Shown here: piece by piece, positions 57,201 through 64,000 of the stretch
Layout: the number at the start of each line of letters is the position of its first letter
Numbering within the stretch: position 1 is the first letter of the stretch
DNA from: Ziziphus jujuba
Taxonomy: Eukaryota; Streptophyta; Magnoliopsida; Rosales; Rhamnaceae
Reading direction: 5' to 3'
DNA: 64,000 nt
NCBI RefSeq assembly: GCF_031755915.1
Contig: NC_083383.1
Coordinates: 23,177,001 to 23,241,000 of the forward strand
Program-made: the position numbers and the translations under genes
Notes under the pieces: model-generated
Databases searched by the model: none
Seen by the model: only the letters and a program-made list of their open reading frames with translations
What the model was told of the DNA's origin: nothing

Positions 57201-59419
57201 TCATTCTTTGATCCTTACCAAGATGTCTCTTAAGTCATTTAAGGTGATGCTTTTCTTGCCGCAGCCTATCTTAATAATATGACTCCTTAGAGATTCTTAA
57301 GTTAAAACTCCAAGGAGGAATAATTTCTTTTTGTCCTATTCCACCAGAAGCATTTCATTCTAGCAGTGCTTTATTCATGACCACCCAGCAGAAGTATTTG
57401 ATTTTTGTAGTGCTTTATTCTTTTTTATGCAAAAACTGGAATCTTCTCTCAAGTCAGTTAATGAGTTTCTAATTATTACTCTTATTTGATTCTATTAAAT
57501 CAAAATAAAATTTCCCAAAGTTGTTTCAAATCCTAAACCATATCAAATATCGTATTTCTTAAGAACATGCATCATCCATCAAATATCATAATATATAGAT
57601 TATATGCATGTATTTAGACACCATATGATCTTCCAAGTTTAAGAATGGGTAGACACAAATATTTATTTACAATTTTCATGTAGAAAATAACAACATCTAG
57701 ACTAATCAAGTTCCATTTTTACCAGTTTATTGCTACAATGCATGTCTTTCAACTTAATCCCCATGAAGGATTTTAGGTTGTACAAATTTCATGCAGGTCT
57801 AGCATGAAAAATACTCATAATTTATGGTAGTGCATATAGCCAACATGTACTTACTTCAGCAAATTAAACCACAATAGATAAATACGTTGATCCTGCACCT
57901 CATAAACCAATTCGAGGATTTACTGCTTGACCTTCTTTGCAATCAGGATAATATCCAAAATCTGCCACCCTTCAAAATACTCCTTAAAAGTAACTCCAAT
58001 TGCACCTAAAATACCTAGTTTTATATTCAATGAATTCTTCATCGAAGATCTTTGAGATAACTCCCCTCTTCTATTCCTTCATTCGGCAATTATAGTTGAT
58101 CCTTCATCTATCCTTTTAAGTTTCTATATCCTTAATTTTCATTTTAATTTCTAGTCTCAATTAGATTTTCAATATTCTCGTCCAGTTTATGCTTGTTTAG
58201 TGTTTTTTTAATTCAATTTGTATTCAGATTTAGCAAAAATTGATTATTGTGTTAACATTTTGGTTGAAAATAAAATCTATGTTTTCAAACAAGTTTTGTT
58301 CAATTCATTTATGTTCTAAGTTCTTTATTCTATTATGTTCCACTATCATTTTCTTTTGGATTGTTAAAGTCAGATTGCCCCACACAAATTCTCACTCTAT
58401 TCGAACTTAAGTGGTGGGCATATAATTTATGACAAGATCTCGCCTATTTAGCTGCAGACATAATATACATGTGTATATATATATAATGAGTATCAAAATT
58501 TCATATCATTGTGGAACCTCTAAAAATCCATTACAAGCCTAAGATTGAGGAACTAACCAAATAATAGAAACAAAAAGGAGCAACCAACAATTAATACCAC
58601 GAAACACGTGGAGGATTACTCATTCAATTACTACTTAATTATTACAGGTCCAAAAAAAATATGGATTATTTCATTATTCAATTAAAACTAAACTCAATGA
58701 TGAACATAAAACAATTAAAACTCAAAAACAAAGATAAAATAATATAAAACCAAAACAAACCACATCTGCAATGACGGCCATAAAATATATAATATCGGAT
58801 CCTAGTGACTAAGATTACCAAATAAATATATATATATATATATATATAATTTCCAATTTGATCGAGATTAGAGAGTAATAATCATACTGAATTTTAAAAA
58901 GAAAAAAAAAATGCAAACAAGCTTACCGGTGAGATCGGCCAGTAGAGCTCTACAAGGACCCTGAGTCATATTATTAGCCACGTCCAGAATCCAAAAACCG
59001 AACACAAACGCCGCCACGGCCCTCGGTCGAACAGTACCCCGGTCGCCGAGCAGCCACCCGATGTCCGCCGAGTGGCCGATGATCAGCACAGAGACGGCGA
59101 TAGAAACCGCTCCGGCGACGATGAACGGCCTCCGGCGACCGAACCGGCTGGTACAGCGATCACTCGTATGTCCGACCAGCGGCTGCACAAGTAGACCGGA
59201 GAGAGGACCACAAAGCCATATCACACTGGCCCAAGCGTGTGGAATCCCGAGCTCCTGCACGTAGGGAGTGAGCAGAGAGAGCTGAAGAGCCCAGCCGAAC
59301 TGAATTCCACACGCCACCGACGCCACTCGTAGTAACCGCCTCAACGGAACCCTTGCTCTTGCCGCCGGCGGTCGAGCCGACCGGCCGCGGTGGTGGCGCT
59401 CGGTTTCGGGGATCGCCAT
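54237..59419 (-). CDS. SUC4: Sucrose/H+ symporter, SUC4/SUT4 clade
   Basis: Five exons: 59419-58927, 56663-55918, 55673-55610, 55515-55472, 54395-54237, all with GT-AG introns, encoding 501 residues. It moves sucrose with a proton across a membrane; members of this clade are mostly vacuolar and release stored sucrose. It has 12 membrane segments of the MFS/GPH type. Signature stretches: [48 protein letters not shown] (loop basic cluster), [20 protein letters not shown] and, from exon 2, [18 protein letters not shown]. Exon 5 gives [20 protein letters not shown] and the C-terminus ARKARAVT. The start is the ATG at 59419: the frame is open 15 bases further, but that codon is GTG. An N-terminal RRLLR dileucine-type motif (after residue ~25) fits vacuolar sorting. 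Exon 1 is strikingly GC-rich for this window. No lesion seen. Confidence 0.95.
54951..54983. repeat. (GA)n microsatellite in SUC4 intron 4
   Basis: GA repeats with one GGG interruption at 54959-54961. It lies within the intron between exons 5 and 4. Confidence 0.85.
55362..55440 (+). repeat. TRIM LTR copy in SUC4 intron 4
   Basis: TGTTGGTGTGCATTGG...ATATATAGTTGGGCTCCCTCC...AAGCTTTTGG resembles the ~100-bp LTRs of the array at 49510-50202. It is preceded by a G-rich purine tract (GAGGTTGGGGGGACA). Solo or truncated copy, on the strand opposite to SUC4. Confidence 0.6.
56664..58926 (-). other. SUC4 intron 1 (2263 bp)
   Basis: The intron is bounded by donor ACCG|GTAAGC and acceptor TTTTAG|GAAAGG. 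AT-rich, with (TA)n at about 58466-58482 and 58827-58848. No transposon domain or nested gene is recognised. The open frame 56847-57029 on the minus strand has no known relative that I recognise. Confidence 0.8.
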
Positions 59420-59620
59420 CGGCTCGTTGCTCACTCTCTCTCTAAAGGCTTTTCTCTCTCTTTTTTTCTCCCTCTAACTGTTTTTCCTTCCTTTCCGGTG
59501 TATTGCTTCGGAAGCTTGGCGGTTTCATTGAGCCGCGCGACGATCAAAAAAAGGCTATGAAGTAGAAAAAAGCCTGCAAGTTTTGGAAATGGAATGAAGG
59601 AGGATGATTATTTAAAATAC
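59420..59620 (-). promoter_or_regulatory. SUC4 leader and proximal promoter
   Basis: Directly upstream of the start codon the sense strand is a GA-rich leader (GAGAGAGAGTGAGCAACGAGCCG and further GA runs to about 59480), common in plant 5' leaders. At 59525-59545 the sense strand contains GCGCGGCTCAATGA, similar to a miR171 target core. TATA-like AT-rich sequence lies near 59608-59618. The transcription start is not placed. Confidence 0.4.
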
Positions 59621-62600
59621 GAAAATACCCTTTTCCTTTTTTCGATTTACGGGTCAGACTGAACGCAGGATAAACGGCAAGAATTTAGGGGATTTTTAGG
59701 TGAGGGACTTGAGTGGTAATTTTTAATTAGTTCGAGGGGCTTTTTTTTATTGGCTCAACTGCCAAATGTCCTCTCATCAACTTTTTTTGTTTTTTTTTTT
59801 TTGGGGTTAGTATTTTATGTTTGGTTTTTGGTAATGAAGGGATAATCACCAAATTATCAAACCACAAAAATTATAAATTAGATAATGACATGTCGGATTA
59901 TCATAATAGTATGCATAAAAGATAATATTAATTTTTTTTCCAAGTTTTTTTTTGCCCTTTCTAGAGTTAGTTTTGTTGTTTTATGTTCTTTGATTCTAAA
60001 AAAAAAAAAAAATTGATGTTAAAAGTTAAGGTGGTGTTCATTTTCTTTTATTTTAAATATTTTTTTTAGGGGATTAAGTTTGAGTCTTTTATTCTTTTTC
60101 TTTTTGAGCAATTATTGGAAAATCAGAAAAAAAAAATTACTAAGATTTAATGACTCCAATCTATGTACTAGATTCAATATCCACTTAATTAGCTAAATAA
60201 ACTTGAGATTGAGAAAAAAAAAATAGATGCGCAAGCCTGAGCTTAAGATCATGTGTTTAATTTGAAATATATATATATATATATATGTATATGTATATAT
60301 TAAAAAAAAATGCGTTGAAAGAATAAAAGTGAGGATTTTGTCTTTTATTAATTAATACAATATAATGATATTGGTAAAATATAGTCAAACTATTATAATT
60401 ATAAGTGAAGAATTAGTCCAATTAATTAATTAATGGTTTCTTTAGAAAATAATAAAAATAATTAATGTTTCAATTTTTTATTTGATTAACCATTAATGTT
60501 TCAATTTTTGTGTGTTTGGACCAATTGAAAAATAACTACCAGTCTATTTTCTTAGAGAACAAAACTAAAAACAACCTACCAGTCTACTTGCTGTGGTGCA
60601 AAGTACCCGTTTACCCCTTGAAAGATCAATTACCAAATTGATCGATTTTTTTCAAACAAAAAATTGACTTTTTCCCGTCAATAAAATGTATTTTCATTAT
60701 ATAGTCCCAAAAAAAAAAGATTAATGTATTAATTTTACTCTCCATGGGAGTAAAACACACTTTTTAGCCTTCATAAATCATTTAAATAAATGATTTTTTA
60801 GACTTAATACTTTATATTTTGTATACTAATTCATTAGTTTTTTTTTTTTTCAGCTCTCTATAAACATCTAATATTAGAGGGCAAAATTATTTTTTTAATG
60901 TTATTATGGTAATATATCTATATATATATATGATCTATAGAACTACAACTTTCCCAGCTCAATTAATTTTGATGCTAATGTAAATATGTTCCCTATATTT
61001 GTTTTCAACAATATAAATTTCATATGAACTTCAATAAATGTAACAACTAAGCAATTTATTAAACGACAAAATTGAAGAAAAAAAAAATCAAAGAAAAAAT
61101 TAATGGATAAGTTGGCTCATGTAAATAATACAATTATAGATTAAAAAAGTTGTGAAGTTATTATAGTACAAAAGCTTCTATATTTTAGTCTTTTATTTTA
61201 ATTTTCTTAACTTGTATCATTAAAGGAAAAATTGTTGTTAACTTGTAATTTCCCTTAAATTGCTTTGTCAACCAAAAAAAAAAAAAAAAATCTTTACATT
61301 TATTTGTTTTTTATTATGATATAATTATGGACTATTTCCCTAATGTGCGAATATGGATGTGCCACGATGTGATTACTCTCCTAATTTTTTATGAAAAAAA
61401 AATATTTTATATTCAACCTTTTTTTCAGTAAATATCTTTCAAAACAAATTAGTAATCACGTGTTTTTCTTAATTATTTCCAAAAATCAAAGTAATTAGCA
61501 TAATCCAAACAAACACAGGCTTAGAAAATACATGAGCTAAACGACACGCTCTCTCTCTCAACAAAAATAATAAAAACTAAAATTAAAAATTTAAAAGGAT
61601 AAATTATCTTTACACGGAGGAAGTGAATGTGTTAGAAGGTGAATGGAGATTGAAAATTGCGGGCCATGTCGGCTAACTTTTTTCTAGATGATGGTGGTGG
61701 GGGAGATGCACTGGGCTCCATCCCTTGTCAATAAAGATTTCTTCCTTAGAAAATTGCCATACATATATATAATATGTATAATTTTAGATGCCACTTACAA
61801 TACGTGTAATTTAAACGGAACAATTTACAGTTATATAATTTTGTACAAACAATTTAATGATAAAATGTTTTTTTTTTTTTTGGAATAATAATCTCAACTA
61901 GAATTCCGTTACCTCTAATATCAAAAGAATTTATAATTATACACAACATCAAAAAAATATATAAATCTTATGAAATAACTATTTAGTATTCAATTATAAA
62001 TAATTTAAATTTTACAAAAATAATATTATTAAATGATCAATTATAAATAATTTGTAATACAAGCTAGTCATAGGTATAAAAGAAAAAGCTTTTCCTTTTT
62101 TTCATTTTTTCTTTTTGGGATGCTAAACCCACAACAAATGCTGAAGTTATGCTTGGTTGTCGTTTTGTGATTCCCGTAATTATCAAGGTAGCGTGTGTTT
62201 CTGCTCTTCCCCACCATCCATCATGAGTAGACACATAATAGACAAAGTCCTATGGTATTTTCATATAATCTTGGTGGAGACCACTCCTTTACGAGGAACA
62301 GCTCTGAGGTTTTCGGACTACACTAATGTGGGACCCCAAAATTTTATGAAAACGTCAAAATAAATGTTGGTAGTATGTCTAAAATCAATAATAATAAATA
62401 TTAAAAAAATAACAATAAAATTCGAATCATCAAATTCATTTGTCAAATATTGAATATCAAATAATCTATGGTATTAGGTTCATTTTCCATCTATTTATAT
62501 TAATTTGTTAAATAATATGCATTGCTATATTATTTCGTATTAAAAATTTGATAAATATATTTAATGTCGGTAGCTACCGTAACTTGTTTTATCTTTGAAA

Positions 62601-63640
62601 AAAAAAAAATCACTACAACAATAGGTGTCAAAAAATTTAAATAATACATTAATACATTTTTTTGAAGTTGAAGAGAAATAAGTCCAAAGACATGTGTCTT
62701 GTTCTTCTTGATAATCCATATTTGTAACAGTAGAATATTATTATTATTATTATTATTTTATTTGGCGTGTGTGTAAGAAAGCAATGAAATACTATTTGCT
62801 CTGGGTAGTATTATTTTAAGAATACATAACATTATTTATGTGAATTTTATTTTAAACGATCATATAACTAAAGCATTAGGATAATTTCAACCATATACAA
62901 TGGACATAACTATTGATATTACTAATATTTCATCAAATTGGATTGTTAATCTATCGACATCTTATCTTAACTTTAATATTATCCAAGTGATATTTGATTT
63001 TATTTGCATAAAACCAATAATTTACAAATTATTTTGAATGATATCTCCATAAGAGAGATAAGTTATATATGAATATAAAATGAAACTATGATATATTCGA
63101 GGGATAAATCATGATCTAGTTTATGGTACCGTTATCTTCAAACATAGACGCTCTTTATAAATACACGCTAACATAGTGGTATTGTTATGGTGAAAAATAT
63201 TCTCACAACTTTCTTTTAGATTAAACTTGAAACGCAACTATTAACTTCAGCGTTAGAATGTCTTTGATCGGTACCATAACATTGACCTTTGGTATCACAA
63301 CATTGCCCCCCAAAGGTCCGCTTAGTAGCTGTTTGTGATCAAGTTTTGAAGCTGTTCGTGACCAAGTTTTGATTAAGATGATGGAGCTATTCGTGATGGA
63401 GAGAGGGACGGGCAAATTGGCATGGTTTGTAGGAACGAGAGTTCCTATGATCGTTGCTTTACTAGGAGTGCATAACAAAGTGTTGGCAATAAAGTACAAT
63501 CTAGTACCAACTAAAATGAATCATTCCCTCCTCTTACTACGAGGAAGAGAGCAATGAGCCCAAATCCTCTTATTAGAAAGAAGAAATACCAAAACGTGCT
63601 TTGTGGCTTGGCTCACTACCCTAGAGAATCATATTGGTGG
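59621..63640. other. Intergenic region upstream of SUC4
   Basis: Very AT-rich, with homopolymer runs and (TA)n (about 60269-60286, 60914-60931). No gene or transposon domain is recognised up to about 63100. The stretch 63120-63640 is less AT-rich, with a TATAAATAC-type box at 63156-63164 and weak open frames on both strands (63221-63557). It could be part of a repeat, but I cannot assign it. Confidence 0.45.
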
Positions 63641-64000
63641 TGTAACACCCCGTCCCAAATCGCATCGGAATCCGTACACGTTGACCGAGGTTGACCGTTG
63701 ACCGAGCGGGTCAAAAGTTGACTTTTTGTCCCAGTTGAAATTTCCAGTTGACCAGGGTACCGTGGCGAAGTGCATGATGCCTCGAATTCGTAGACTAGTA
63801 GCACGTCGAAAACGGAGCTACGATTTGAAAGTTATGGGCAAAACAAGTTGAAGTGCAAACATTCCAAAAGGTGCCGGGAGTTGACTTTTTCTTGTGATGT
63901 AATTTTATTTTGACTTTTGTATGGTTGTAAAGTACTCGTTGATACGAGTTCATAGACTAGCGGCACGCTTGAATCGGACGTTTGGTTAAAAAGTTATGGA
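63641..64000 (+). repeat. Start of a large gypsy-type LTR, cut by window end
   Basis: It begins TGTAACACCCCGTCCC, a typical start of long plant gypsy LTRs, followed by TTGACCG-rich sequence. A box of the form 'GTAGACTAGTAGCACG...AAAGTTATGG' occurs at about 63790-63837 and again as 'ATAGACTAGCGGCACG...AAAAAGTTATGG' at about 63952-63999. The solo LTR at 8861 has a related box. Whether the element is complete lies outside the window. Confidence 0.6.

Noticed and set aside
59420..59434. SUC4 start five codons further upstream (residues SNEP before MAIPETERH)
   Set aside because: The upstream codon is GTG. The first ATG in frame is at 59419 and gives a 501-residue protein typical of the clade.
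1..64000. CRISPR array, operon, prophage or organellar DNA
   Set aside because: Spliced plant genes and eukaryotic transposons dominate. No regularly spaced short repeats with unique spacers, no tRNA or rRNA genes and no plastid or mitochondrial genes were seen.

Overview
This is a nuclear window from a flowering plant. It is AT-rich, packed with LTR-retrotransposon debris, and carries two intact intron-containing plant genes. The transporter sequences look like those of a woody eudicot, possibly Rosales, but the window alone does not fix the species. I found no rRNA, tRNA or organellar insert and no prokaryotic feature.

Layout. Bases 800-6515 hold a minus-strand Ty3/gypsy-type element (here called D) that lacks most of pol. 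Bases ~7.5-34.8 kb form one large nest of transposons. The outermost host is a decayed LINE on the minus strand. Its endonuclease, reverse transcriptase and RNase H parts are now scattered over 34.8, 32, 11.4 and 8 kb. It was interrupted by a 2.3-kb solo LTR (8861-11174), by gypsy element C (11634-31694), and by a tandem Cassandra-like array carrying 5S-rRNA-like boxes (32188-34192). C was interrupted in gag by element B (17183-31046), a sister of D. B was interrupted in its 3' LTR by element A (17438-25444), the only full-length copy. C's LTR also contains a small TRIM. Target-site duplications and in-frame healing of the LINE support the nesting order.

Bases 34.8-64 kb are gene-bearing. A two-exon MATE/DTX efflux transporter gene lies at 39282-41092 (minus). 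A five-exon SUC4/SUT4-type sucrose:H+ symporter gene lies at 54237-59419 (minus). Between them are a degraded Ty1/copia element (~48.7-53.2 kb), a tandem array of a TRIM with ~100-bp LTRs, a MITE with TTA target-site duplication, several short tandem duplications and many (TA)n tracts. A second large gypsy-type LTR starts at 63641 and runs off the window.

The two host genes encode membrane transporters: a proton-coupled organic-solute/drug antiporter and a (probably vacuolar) sucrose/proton symporter. Nothing suggests that they act in one pathway. The most unusual signals are in the repeats. D and B share the same scrambled pol remnant, so a rearranged non-autonomous lineage has transposed. 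C ends in an LTR U5 terminus on both sides yet has a perfect target-site duplication. The gypsy polyprotein frame runs through the polypurine tract into the LTR.
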